A stretch of DNA of 64,000 nt, from contig DBUB01000010.1 in assembly GCA_002307725.1 (NCBI GenBank), positions 1-64,000 on the forward strand. Direction: 5' to 3'. The stretch comes from Alphaproteobacteria bacterium UBA1301 (lineage in GTDB: Bacteria; Pseudomonadota; Alphaproteobacteria; Micropepsales; Micropepsaceae). Under the pieces are notes generated by a model. The model was not told the origin of the DNA, ran no database searches, and was given only the letters and a program-made list of their open reading frames with translations. How positions within the stretch are numbered: the first letter of the stretch is position 1; each line of letters starts with the position of its first letter. Below, piece by piece: positions 35,392-44,033 of the stretch. A program made the position numbers and the translations under genes.

Positions 35392-36816
35392 ATGACCAAT
35401 CGCCGTCAGCTTCTTTCCACCCTTGGTGCGGGTGCCGCGGCCGCGGCGCTGCTCGAACCGGCGTTTGCCGCCAAAACGGCCCCGACGACGAAACCGATCA
35501 TCCAGAAGCGCGTGCTCGGCCGCACCGGCCATATGGTTGGCCCGCTCGGGCTTGGCGGTCAGGCCTCGCTGCAATGGACGCCGGAGGGTGTCGATGCTGC
35601 CGACATCATCTGCCGCGCGGTCGAGCTTGGCGTGAACTATCTCGACACCGCCAATGCCTATGGCCCCAGCCAGACCAATTACGGCAAGGCCTTTCAGCGG
35701 CTGAACCTGATCCCCGGCAAGCCCGGTTACAATGCGGCGCTGCGCGAGCGTCTGTACCTCAATTCCAAGACCACGCGGCGCTTCGCCAAGAATCCGGCTG
35801 ACGACAAGGGCCCGTTCGCCATCGACGAATTGAAGCGCACGCTGACGCAAATCTTCGGCGACGGGCAGGGCTTCATTCCTGAAGGGGCCTATCTCGATTG
35901 CATCCAGATGCATGCGATCGGTACTCTCGATCAGGTGGCGCAGAGCTATATCGGCATGGCGGACCGCGGCGGCAAGATGGGCGATCAGATCGGCGCCTTC
36001 GCGGCGCTGCTCGATTACCGCGACGGCACCAACTACACCGGTTTGAACCCCGAGCATAAACACTGGGTGCGCCATGTCGGCGTCACCGGCCATCTCGATT
36101 CCACCGTGCTGTCCCGGCTGATCCGCATGGACGAGGGAGGCGAACTCGACACCCTGCTGGTGGCGCTCAACGTCAACGACAAGCTTTATTTGCCGCATCA
36201 ATACAACGTGCTGCCGCTGGCGGTTGCCAAAGGCATGGGCGTTATCGCCATGAAGGTGTTCGCTGACGGTGCGTTCGTCGGCAAAGAGGCGCATTGGACC
36301 CGCGGGCCGCAGGAGGTCGTCACCAATGTCGGTGACGCGCAGGGCCGCATCAATACGCACGATATGGTGCGCTACACGGTTTCGCTGCCGGGCGTCTGCA
36401 CCACCATCATCGGGACCGGCCACATCGACCGCAAGGACCCGTCAAAAGATCAGATCGTCGCCAATCTCGCCGCCGCCACCGATGTGACGATGACGCGGGC
36501 CGAACGCGAAGCGCTGGAGAAAGAAGCCGCGGCGCAATACGGCGCCACCACCAATTATTTCCAGCAAAAGGCACAAGGCCTGATCCAGCCGACCGAGGTG
36601 AAAGTCAGCAAAGATGGCGGCCGCGTGAAAGTCACTTGGCAAGCGGCGGTGGCGGGTGCGAAGCCTCTGGCGGCCTATCAGATCAAGGCCGGTGGCAAAG
36701 CGATCCTCACCATTCCTGCCCGCCCGCAACTGACGCTGGCGCCGTTGTATGCGTATCTTGCCAACGAAACTTTGCCCGATGGTCCGGTGGACGTGGTGGC
36801 GGTGGAAGAGGAGTGA
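35392..36816 (+). CDS. Tat-exported aldo/keto reductase with C-terminal beta domain
   Basis: This 474-residue protein has a twin-arginine signal at the N-terminus (TNRRQLLSTLGAGAAAAALL, cleavage near AFA-AK). The aldo/keto reductase barrel spans about residues 35-385: VLGRTGHMVGPLGLGGQ, NYLDTANAYGPS and AMKVFADGAF are visible. A short C-terminal domain of about 75 residues (EVKVSKDGGRVKVTWQAAVA, KPLAAYQIKAGG) resembles an Ig/fibronectin-III fold. The RR signal predicts folded, cofactor-loaded export by the TatABC proteins encoded at 58.4-60.1 kb. The substrate is unknown. Confidence 0.85.
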   Translation: MTNRRQLLSTLGAGAAAAALLEPAFAAKTAPTTKPIIQKRVLGRTGHMVGPLGLGGQASLQWTPEGVDAADIICRAVELGVNYLDTANAYGPSQTNYGKAFQRLNLIPGKPGYNAALRERLYLNSKTTRRFAKNPADDKGPFAIDELKRTLTQIFGDGQGFIPEGAYLDCIQMHAIGTLDQVAQSYIGMADRGGKMGDQIGAFAALLDYRDGTNYTGLNPEHKHWVRHVGVTGHLDSTVLSRLIRMDEGGELDTLLVALNVNDKLYLPHQYNVLPLAVAKGMGVIAMKVFADGAFVGKEAHWTRGPQEVVTNVGDAQGRINTHDMVRYTVSLPGVCTTIIGTGHIDRKDPSKDQIVANLAAATDVTMTRAEREALEKEAAAQYGATTNYFQQKAQGLIQPTEVKVSKDGGRVKVTWQAAVAGAKPLAAYQIKAGGKAILTIPARPQLTLAPLYAYLANETLPDGPVDVVAVEEE

Positions 36817-36961
36817 AAGCCGCGTTCGTATCGCAGCGGAATGCGTCGTGTGTGGCGAAGGCGGGCGACGAAGCAACGATGCCGGGCGTTTGAAGTGGAC
36901 GTTTTCTCTGAGCCCGGTTGCCTTATTCGAAATTTGGACGATTGAATGGGCTAGGCATTTG

Positions 36962-36984
36962 ACGGTCTATCCCCGATAGGCCGT
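36962..36984 (+). terminator. Weak terminator-like hairpin after the aldo/keto reductase
   Basis: ACGGTCTATC-CCC-GATAGGCCGT forms a 10-bp stem with one G-T pair and is followed by only TTT. It is the only structured element I see in the 377-bp gap 36817-37193, which otherwise shows no gene and grows AT-richer toward the DUF488 gene. Confidence 0.4.
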
Positions 36985-37193
36985 TTCACCCTCGCATGAG
37001 GAGGACGTTGTGGGGTTGTGCGTCTGCTAGCCAGATCTGCAAAAGGAGAGTCAAATCAGGTGCTTGCAACAGCAATATCGGCGTTCTGGCAGTGGCCGAT
37101 CGCAGTAGATGCAAATAGCATTTGAAATCCAGTCCTTAACAGCGATACTCGTGGCGCTTCGAAGTAGTCACATGCACAGTATGGAGTCAGGAA

Positions 37194-37709
37194 TTGTCGG
37201 CCAAACAGCTCTTCACGATCGGATATGAAGGCGCCGAGTTGGCTGACTTTCTGGTGACGTTGGCCGCGTGCGGCATCACCCAGATCATTGACGTGCGCGA
37301 TGTTCCGGTTTCCCGAAAACGTGGTTTTTCTAAGAACGTCCTGGCGGAGGCTTTGGCTGCTAAAGGGATTGCATACATCCACCTAAAAGACTTGGGCGAC
37401 CCCAAGCCTGGTCGTGAGGCGGCCCGCCGCGGCGACTATAGTCTATTCAGCACGATTTATGCCGCGCATCTTAAGACAGATGCGGCGCAAGCCGCGCTTA
37501 CCGTTGCGGCGAATGAGGCTGGGCAGCGCGTTTCGTGCTTACTGTGTTTTGAGCGCGCGCATGAACACTGCCACCGCAATATGGTCGCCGTTGCGCTCGC
37601 CCAATCGGCTGGGTTTTCCATTCGCCATGTTGGGGTCAAAAAGAACATTTCCGTAGGGCGCGGGGGGCGCTATGGGCACAGCAACGAACCTGAATTTGCA
37701 TTCGGGTGA
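37194..37709 (+). CDS. DUF488 family protein
   Basis: This 171-residue DUF488 protein begins FTIGYEGAELADFLVTLAAC and IIDVRDVPVSRKRGFSK. The hallmark LLCFERAHEHCHR (Cys118, Glu120, His125, Cys126, His127, Arg128) is complete. The fold and biochemical role are not established; the clustered Cys/His suggests metal or nucleotide binding. The start is TTG with AGGA close upstream. It overlaps the next gene by 38 bases. Both have lower GC and rarer codons than their neighbours, indicating acquisition as a unit. Confidence 0.85.
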   Translation: MSAKQLFTIGYEGAELADFLVTLAACGITQIIDVRDVPVSRKRGFSKNVLAEALAAKGIAYIHLKDLGDPKPGREAARRGDYSLFSTIYAAHLKTDAAQAALTVAANEAGQRVSCLLCFERAHEHCHRNMVAVALAQSAGFSIRHVGVKKNISVGRGGRYGHSNEPEFAFG

Positions 37710-38454
37710 AGCTGAAGCAATCGTAATTGTTAAGGCTGTTCCTCACGCGAGCAAGAAGCACGGGGAAACTGTTTGTTGTGCGGGCATTGATCTTCACGGC
37801 AACTGGCTGCGGCTCTACCCTGTATCGTTTCGCTCGCTGGATGAGGGGCAGAAGTTCGGTCGTTGGGATCGGATTCGCTTTAAGTGGAGAAAACCCAGCG
37901 ACGATCATCGTATTGAAAGCCACCGTGTTGATCAGGATAGTCTCGAAATCGTCGGTGAGATCAAACGGTCTGAGCGTCAGAGCTTTCTCTCCAATCTTAT
38001 TGTCACAAGTTTAGAACGGGAGCGGGCCGCTGGACGAAGTTTGGCGCTCCTGAAAGCCAAGATTCTAGACTTCAAGATCGAAAAGCGCTCGGACAAAGAG
38101 ATTGCGTCCGAGACGGTAAGGTTTGCGGCTCTTCACAGTCAGAAGGACTTATTCAATACCAAGTCGATTATTCCGTACCAGCCATGTCGTTATAGCTTCA
38201 AATACCGCTATCAGACGGATGACGGAATTCGAGAAGGCACGTGTCAAGACTGGGAGACAGAAGCAACGTTCTACAATTGGGAAAAGCGGTATGGCGAGAC
38301 GCAGGCGCTCACTGCGATACAGCGTATTTTTGGTGAAGAATGGCCAAGCAAGGGGATGCTGCTCGCTATGGGGACGCATTCCCTGTATCCCGATGTTTGG
38401 TTGATTAACGGGGTTGTGCGCCTTGACGAAGTGAATCAGCCTACCCTGTTCTGA
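37672..38454 (+). CDS. Conserved hypothetical partner of DUF488
   Basis: I do not recognise a named domain in these 260 residues. The N-terminal third holds a distinctive stretch: ETVCCAGIDLHGNWLRLYPV, then SFRSLDEGQKFGRWDRIRFK and ESHRVDQDSLEIVG. My recollection, not checkable here, is that proteins with this 'VC-AG-...-W-RLYP' pattern often stand next to DUF488 genes. The centre is charged and helical. The C-terminal half is rich in aromatics (YSFKYRYQTDDG, TFYNWEKRYGETQAL). There is no signal peptide or membrane helix. It is translationally coupled to DUF488 by a 38-base overlap. Confidence 0.7.
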   Translation: MGTATNLNLHSGEAEAIVIVKAVPHASKKHGETVCCAGIDLHGNWLRLYPVSFRSLDEGQKFGRWDRIRFKWRKPSDDHRIESHRVDQDSLEIVGEIKRSERQSFLSNLIVTSLERERAAGRSLALLKAKILDFKIEKRSDKEIASETVRFAALHSQKDLFNTKSIIPYQPCRYSFKYRYQTDDGIREGTCQDWETEATFYNWEKRYGETQALTAIQRIFGEEWPSKGMLLAMGTHSLYPDVWLINGVVRLDEVNQPTLF

Positions 38455-38550
38455 TTTTCATGTTCTTTTGGCTTAGTTTCGAGAGATGAGGTTCTCTAGG
38501 CGCGGCTAAAGGATCACGCCGCGGCTCCAGCGGGTGGCAGAAATCCACGA

Positions 38551-39657
38551 CTACTCCACCTTCGCCCGCACCTTCACGCCCATGCGCTTCATATCGGTGA
38601 TGAGGCGGCGGGGGTCGGCGAGGTGGCCCATCATCCACAGGCCGGGGCTGCGCCCCAATCCTTCGAGATATTGCAGGATCGCGGCGGCAACCGGGATGGC
38701 GGTGAGTTCGTAGGCGTCGCGATGCGCCACTGCCGCCTCGAACTGCGTCTTCTGTCCGGCGTGGATGCCGCTCGCCTGGACGATCAGTTCGGTGCGGAAC
38801 GGCGGTTTCTGGAAGCGCGTCATGCCCCACCAGAGCAGTCTGCCGGTCATTCTGCGGGCCTTGGGCAGCAGCTTCAACAGAACGAACACAAGCGGCGTAA
38901 TGACCGTATCGACGAACCAGTTCGTACCGGCGATAAAAAAGCCGGTCTCGCGGAGCGAGGAATAGCGCTCCGGCAGCGGCCCCAGTTCCTCGAAGAACAT
39001 CGAATAGCAGGTGCGGGGGCCGATATCGCCGCCGAAATCGATCTTCCGGATCTGGTATGCCTTGGGATTGGTCCAATATCCGTTCGTGAACACCTGCGCC
39101 TGATAATCGCGGAAGACATCCACCAGTTCGTCGACCGCTTCGGAATAGGGCTGGTCTTTGGGGAAACTGACATACCCGGCCGTGGTGGCGGTTTCGATCT
39201 TGTCAAAATGTTCGGCGGCAAAGCGCACCAGCGCTGCGGGCAGACCGGGATGAAAGCCCGCTTCGGTGATGAAGCAGCGGCCCTTGGCTTCAATCTCACC
39301 CGCGATCGATTTCAGATAGGCGAACTTCTTGGCGCCAAGTTGCACGTCGAGATAATCGACGCCGAGGTCCAGCGCCAGCCGCGCCACTATCTCGACATAG
39401 GTCGTGGTCGACGCCGCCACCACGATCAGCGTCTGGCCCGCCATCGCGGTGCGCAAGGACGCGGCATCGGCGGCATCGGCATGCGCTGCGCGCACGCGGC
39501 CCGGCCGGTCGCGGCCAAGATCGCCGGCCACTTCCTGCGCCTTTTCGAGGCGGCGGCTGGCAATCGTAATGATGGCGTCAGAGCGCTCCAAGAGATGGCG
39601 CGCGATCAGCCGTCCGGTGAATCCGGTACCGCCCAGAATAAAAATTTTTGCCGGCAT
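38551..39657 (-). CDS. Saccharopine dehydrogenase-family oxidoreductase
   Basis: This 368-residue protein opens with a Rossmann motif, MPAKIFILGGTGFTGRLIAR. DYLDVQLGAKKFAYLKSIAG and EAGFHPGLPAALVRFAAEHF follow, then a hydrophobic segment (VITPLVFVLLKLLPKARR). This layout fits the saccharopine-dehydrogenase-like and trans-acting enoyl-reductase group often linked to lipid metabolism. The true substrate is unknown. Start at ATG 39657, where the Rossmann strand begins. It is divergent from the amidotransferase gene. Confidence 0.8.
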   Translation of the reverse strand: MPAKIFILGGTGFTGRLIARHLLERSDAIITIASRRLEKAQEVAGDLGRDRPGRVRAAHADAADAASLRTAMAGQTLIVVAASTTTYVEIVARLALDLGVDYLDVQLGAKKFAYLKSIAGEIEAKGRCFITEAGFHPGLPAALVRFAAEHFDKIETATTAGYVSFPKDQPYSEAVDELVDVFRDYQAQVFTNGYWTNPKAYQIRKIDFGGDIGPRTCYSMFFEELGPLPERYSSLRETGFFIAGTNWFVDTVITPLVFVLLKLLPKARRMTGRLLWWGMTRFQKPPFRTELIVQASGIHAGQKTQFEAAVAHRDAYELTAIPVAAAILQYLEGLGRSPGLWMMGHLADPRRLITDMKRMGVKVRAKVE

Positions 39658-39782
39658 TTTTTCACCCACAATCCGACCCGAACCCAGTGTAGCATGCCGC
39701 AGGACGTGGAATTTTGACGTTTGGTCGCGCCGAGGCCCCGAATCGCGGCAAAAAGTGTGTCGCACCTCAGCGGAGGAACCGT

Positions 39783-40493
39783 ATGACCCGTACCGCCATC
39801 GCGCTTCGCCATGTCGCTTTTGAGGACCTCGGCCTGATCGAGCCGTTGCTGACCGCGCTGGGCTGGAGCATCAGCTACCGCGATGCGAGCCTCGACGATC
39901 TTGCCGATCCGGCGCTGCAACAGGCTGATCTTGTGGCGGTTTTGGGTGGGCCGATCGGCATTTACGAGGGCGATAGCTATCCCTTCCTCAAGGGCGAATT
40001 GGCGGCGATCGAACGGCGGCTCAAAGCGAACAAGCCGACGCTCGGCATTTGTCTCGGGGCGCAGGCGATGGCGCAGGTTTTGGGTGCGCGGGTTGCGTTC
40101 GGCGGCACCAAGGAAATCGGGTTTGGCCGCGTTAGCCTCACACCCGAAGGCGCGGCGTCCGCGCTGGCGCCGCTGGTCGATCCGCACGCGGCGGTGTTGC
40201 ATTGGCATGGCGACACCTTCGACTTGCCGCACGGCGCAACGCGGTTGGCCGCGAACGAGACCTATCCCAACCAGGCGTTCGCCTATGGCCCCGGCGCGCT
40301 GGCGTTGCAATTTCACCTCGAAGCCGATCCCAGCAAGCTGGAGCGCTGGCTGGTTGGTCATGCGGTCGAGTTGGCGAAGGCCGGAATCGACATCCCCGCC
40401 TTGCGCAAAGACGCCGCCCAGCGCGCACCAACCTATGCCGCGCAAGCCATCGCGGTGTTCGGCCGTTGGCTGAATGAGATCGTCCGCGACTGA
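39783..40493 (+). CDS. Class I glutamine amidotransferase (GMP-synthase-like)
   Basis: This 236-residue stand-alone amidotransferase has the nucleophile elbow TLGICLGAQAMA (Cys90) and the catalytic pair LQFHLEAD (His178, Glu180). The oxyanion segment GGPIGIYEGD is present. It resembles glutamine amidotransferases found as 'glutamine amidotransferase, class I, YP_' style proteins near no fixed partner, so the acceptor is unknown. CGGAGGAACC lies just before ATG 39783. It ends 3 bp from the convergent hemerythrin gene. Confidence 0.85.
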   Translation: MTRTAIALRHVAFEDLGLIEPLLTALGWSISYRDASLDDLADPALQQADLVAVLGGPIGIYEGDSYPFLKGELAAIERRLKANKPTLGICLGAQAMAQVLGARVAFGGTKEIGFGRVSLTPEGAASALAPLVDPHAAVLHWHGDTFDLPHGATRLAANETYPNQAFAYGPGALALQFHLEADPSKLERWLVGHAVELAKAGIDIPALRKDAAQRAPTYAAQAIAVFGRWLNEIVRD

Positions 40494-40496
40494 CGG

Positions 40497-40907
40497 TCAG
40501 TGGATGCCGTGCGCGTTGAAGTGGCGGCAGGCGTCCTTGTCGGCACTGAGCATGTGGTCGTTGAGCCACTGGCGAAGGAAGTGCAGCAGGTCAGACGCCA
40601 GGACGATGTCGTGATTGCCGCGGCTGGCTTCGCGAAAATCGGCGATGCGTCGGCGCAGCGACTCGTGCTCGGCGCGATGCTCGTCTGCCTTGGGATATTG
40701 GGTCTCAGCGAACAGGGCTTCCTCGTAGTCGAGATGCTGGACCATATAAGATGCCAGCTTGTCGAACACCCGTTCGAGCGAAGCGTTGATATCCTTGTCG
40801 ATGACGATCGCATAGAGTTCGTTGAGGATATCGATCATCCGGGCATGCTGGCTGTCGATCTCGGCGACACCGTCGACCATTTTGTCGGTGAAGACCATGA
40901 ACCGCAT
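40497..40907 (-). CDS. Bacteriohemerythrin
   Basis: This 136-residue single-domain protein has all diiron ligands: His21 (DSQHARM), His58 and Glu62 (QHLDYEEAL), His77 and His81 (DEHRAEHES), His109 (LLHFL) and His118 plus Asp123 (NDHMLSADKD). It binds O2 or senses it; with the anaerobic hemN in the window it points to life at varying oxygen. CGGAGGGCGCGCC precedes ATG 40907. Confidence 0.92.
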   Translation of the reverse strand: MRFMVFTDKMVDGVAEIDSQHARMIDILNELYAIVIDKDINASLERVFDKLASYMVQHLDYEEALFAETQYPKADEHRAEHESLRRRIADFREASRGNHDIVLASDLLHFLRQWLNDHMLSADKDACRHFNAHGIH

Positions 40908-41205
40908 GGCGCGCCCTCCGCTCAATTTTCGCACGCACGTTAGTAGAATGCGTCCCCCTAATTTCGTCTTAAGCAAATTCGGCGGACCGAACGTTCACCC
41001 CTATCATGGTGCCGTCAACACTGCCGTTGCGGCGTCGAGGCGGGCGGGCCTTTGGTCCAAGGTTCGGTCAGGGTTGCAGCGAACGGCTTTTCGCCCAGTA
41101 AGCGTCAGGCTTTCGGTCACCGGCGTCGGGTAAAGCACCAGGTAGGTTTCGATGCGCGTTCCAGCCCCAATCCTAGCAAGACGCGTGCGGCCGTGCACAC
41201 AGAAC

Positions 41206-41261
41206 AAAAGCCGCCGAATTTCACAAGCAAGTGTGCGGGGAAGGAGGGCGAGGCGGCTTTT
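41206..41261 (-). terminator. Possible terminator of the ABC-F gene
   Basis: On the minus strand AAAAGCCGCC at the ABC-F stop codon pairs with GGCGGCTTTT 36 nt downstream, ending in a T run. The 10-bp stem is perfect but the loop is long, with a small inner CACA/TGTG hairpin. The rest of 40908-41205 shows no gene. Confidence 0.4.
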
Positions 41262-43134
41262 ATTCTGCCGCGGCTTGTTCGTAGTCCTCGTGCACCGCGA
41301 GCCAGCGTTCTTCGGCGGCTTCGAGTTTTTTTACCGCATCGGCGCGTTTTTTGGAGACCGCGGTGCCTTTCTTGGGGTCGTGGACGAACAGCAGCGGATC
41401 GGCCAGCGCGGCGTCGAGCTTTTTGATTTCCGCCGTCAGGGCGTTGATCTGATGTTCGGCGGCATCGACCTTGTCTTTCAGCGGTTTCAGGCGCCGCCGT
41501 TTCTCCGCCGCGTCGCGCCGCGCATCTTCCTTGGTCTGCTTCGGCTCGGCCGCGGCTGTTTTTGGCGCCGCATCGGGAGTGAGCAGGAAGCGGCGATAAT
41601 CGTCGAGATCGCCATCAAACGGCAGCGCACGCCCGTCCGCCACCAGCATCAGGCGATCGGCGGTGGCTTCCAACAAGCGACGGTCATGGCTGACCAGGAT
41701 GACGGCGCCATCGAAATCGTTGAGCGCATTCAAAAGCTCATTGCGCGCGTCGATGTCGAGATGGTTGGTCGGTTCGTCGAGGATGAGCAAATTGGGATGA
41801 TCGAGCGTCGCCAGCGCCAGCATCAGCCGCGCCCGTTCGCCACCGGAAAGATTGCTTACCCTGGTCAGCGCCTTGTCGGCGGAGAAGCCGAACCCGCCCA
41901 AGGCATTGCGCACTTGCAACAGCGACAGCGCGGGGCGCAGCCGGCTCAGGGTATCGACCGGCGTGATGTCGCCGTTCAATTCTTCAAGCTGATGTTGGGC
42001 GAAATAACCCGGGATCATTTTCTTGGCGCGGGTCATCACCCCGTCCATCGGCTCCAGCTTGCCCGCCAGCAGTTTCGCCAGAGTCGATTTGCCGTTGCCG
42101 TTCTTGCCGAGCAGCGCAATGCGGTCGTCGGGATCGAAGCGCAGGTTCAGCCCGGTCAGCACGGGCTTGCCTTCGACATAGCCGACCGAAGCATTCTCCA
42201 TGGTGATCAGCGGCGGGCTGGCACCAGTGGCTTTGGGCAGGCGGATCGGCGCGACGTGCTCGTCCATCGGCAGGTCGATGGTTTGCAGCCGCTCCAGCAT
42301 CTTGATGCGGCTTTGCGCCTGACTGGCTTTGGACGCCTTGTAGCGGAAACGTTCGACGAAAGCCTGCAGGTGTTTTCTCTGCGCATCGACCTTCTTCGCG
42401 GAAGCTTCATCCAGCGCCCGTTTCATGGCGCGGGTTTCGACGAAAGTGTCGTAGCCGCCGGTGTAAAGCGTCAGCTTGCCGTGTTCGAGATGCAGGATGA
42501 ATTCGGCGACGGTGTTGAGCAGATCGCGGTCGTGCGAGACGATCAGCACCGTGCCGCGATAGCGCTTCAAATAATCTTCAAGCCACATCACGCCTTCGAG
42601 ATCGAGGTAGTTGGTCGGCTCGTCGAGGAGGAGCAGATCGGGCGCCGAGAACAGCACCGCGGCCAGCGCCACGCGCATCCGCCAGCCGCCGGAGAATTCC
42701 GAACACGGGCGTTGCTGATCGGGTTCCGGGAATCCGAGGCCGGCCAGAATCTCGGCCGCGCGTGCCGGGGCGGAATAGGAATCGATGGTGTGCAGCCGGG
42801 CGTGAATCTCGGCGATGGCGTGCGGGTCTTTTTCGGTCTCGGCGCGCGCCAGAAGGACGGTGCGTTCCTTGTCCGCCGACAGCACGGTTTCGAGCAGCGA
42901 TTGCGGGCCCGAAGGCGCCTCTTGCGCCAAAGCACCGATGCGCCAGTCCTTCGGGGTGGAGGTTTCGCCGTCATCGGGGTGGATGAGCCCCAGGATGACC
43001 TTGAGCAAGGTCGACTTGCCGCACCCGTTGCGCCCCACCAGGCCGACGCGCCGCCCGGCCGGCACACTGGCGCTGGCACCGTCCAGAATGACGCGCCCCG
43101 CGATCCGTACTGTCACATTGTCGATCGTCAGCAT
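41260..43134 (-). CDS. ABC-F family ATPase (Uup/EttA-like)
   Basis: This 624-residue protein has two ABC ATPase domains and no membrane segments. Domain 1 has GRNGCGKSTLLK and signature SGGWRMR, domain 2 has GKNGNGKSTLAK and LSGGERARLMLAL. Each has an ABC-F style DEPTN box (LLDEPTNYLD, ILDEPTNHLD). A linker joins them and a charged C-terminal coiled coil (KRRRLKPLKDKVDAAEHQIN) follows, as in Uup. ABC-F proteins act on stalled or special ribosomes. ATG 43134 gives the usual MLTIDNVTV start. It is divergent from ndk. Confidence 0.93.
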   Translation of the reverse strand: MLTIDNVTVRIAGRVILDGASASVPAGRRVGLVGRNGCGKSTLLKVILGLIHPDDGETSTPKDWRIGALAQEAPSGPQSLLETVLSADKERTVLLARAETEKDPHAIAEIHARLHTIDSYSAPARAAEILAGLGFPEPDQQRPCSEFSGGWRMRVALAAVLFSAPDLLLLDEPTNYLDLEGVMWLEDYLKRYRGTVLIVSHDRDLLNTVAEFILHLEHGKLTLYTGGYDTFVETRAMKRALDEASAKKVDAQRKHLQAFVERFRYKASKASQAQSRIKMLERLQTIDLPMDEHVAPIRLPKATGASPPLITMENASVGYVEGKPVLTGLNLRFDPDDRIALLGKNGNGKSTLAKLLAGKLEPMDGVMTRAKKMIPGYFAQHQLEELNGDITPVDTLSRLRPALSLLQVRNALGGFGFSADKALTRVSNLSGGERARLMLALATLDHPNLLILDEPTNHLDIDARNELLNALNDFDGAVILVSHDRRLLEATADRLMLVADGRALPFDGDLDDYRRFLLTPDAAPKTAAAEPKQTKEDARRDAAEKRRRLKPLKDKVDAAEHQINALTAEIKKLDAALADPLLFVHDPKKGTAVSKKRADAVKKLEAAEERWLAVHEDYEQAAAE

Positions 43135-43221
43135 GATGCGGGGCTTGTAGCATGCCTTGCGCCCGTGCAAAGGCCGTGGCTATAACCCGCGCAACTTTTC
43201 AAAAATTAAGGGAGTGGGACC

Positions 43222-43644
43222 ATGGCTATTGAACGCACGCTTTCGATCATCAAACCCGACGCAACCCGCCGCAATCTGACCGGCGAAATCGTTGCGCGGT
43301 TCGAGAAGGCAGGCCTTCGGGTCGTGGCGTCCCGCCGCATCCGCCTTTCCGAGATGCAAGCCAAGGCGTTTTACGCCGTTCACGCCGAAAAGCCGTTTTA
43401 CGGCAGCTTGGTCGCCTTTATGACCTCAGGCCCGGTGGTGGTGCAGGTGCTGGAAGGCGAAAGCGCCATCGCCAAGAACCGCGAAGTGATGGGCGCCACC
43501 AACCCCGCCAAGGCCGCGGCCGGAACCATCCGCGCCGACTTCGCCGAGTCGATGGAAGCCAATTCGGTGCACGGCTCCGACGCCCCCGAAACCGCCGCGG
43601 GCGAGATCAAATTCTTCTTCTCCGATCTCGATATCGTCGGCTGA
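43222..43644 (+). CDS. ndk: Nucleoside diphosphate kinase
   Basis: This 140-residue enzyme balances nucleoside triphosphates. It starts MAIERTLSIIKPDATRRN, and the phospho-histidine motif NSVHGSDAPETA is intact. It is full length and has no operon partner. The 389 bp after it (43645-44033) hold no gene I can support; a 43721-43987 frame has no recognisable protein features. Confidence 0.97.
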   Translation: MAIERTLSIIKPDATRRNLTGEIVARFEKAGLRVVASRRIRLSEMQAKAFYAVHAEKPFYGSLVAFMTSGPVVVQVLEGESAIAKNREVMGATNPAKAAAGTIRADFAESMEANSVHGSDAPETAAGEIKFFFSDLDIVG

Positions 43645-44033
43645 TCACCAGAGACTATTTTCCTCTGTAAGACTTTTCGCACCGATCCGACTACCTTGGT
43701 GAGACAGGGAAGCCGGGCCGGTGCGATGTTTCGTGCAGACCAGGATGAGCGCTACGTCAGCGCCGTGGCCGGATACGGCCGCGCGCTCGTGCGCTTGCAA
43801 CAGCAAATTTATGTCTATGATACCCGGCCGCGTTGAATCCGCGCCGGCTGCACTTACACGTCTGTGGTTCTATGATGCCGGCGACGAGTCCGCGCTGTCC
43901 GCGGCCCCTAGGTTTGTCAGGGGGAGGGGCCAGAAGAACGTGGATTTTCGAGCCGTGAAGATCACGATCAAGGAATGCAGGCAATGACGCCACTAGGGAT
44001 TGTTCATAGGGGTTAACCAGGAAGGGGTCTGAC

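Noticed and set aside
43721..43987. 88-codon frame between ndk and the serine hydrolase
   Set aside because: No family pattern, odd composition and no ribosome-binding site; treated as non-coding.
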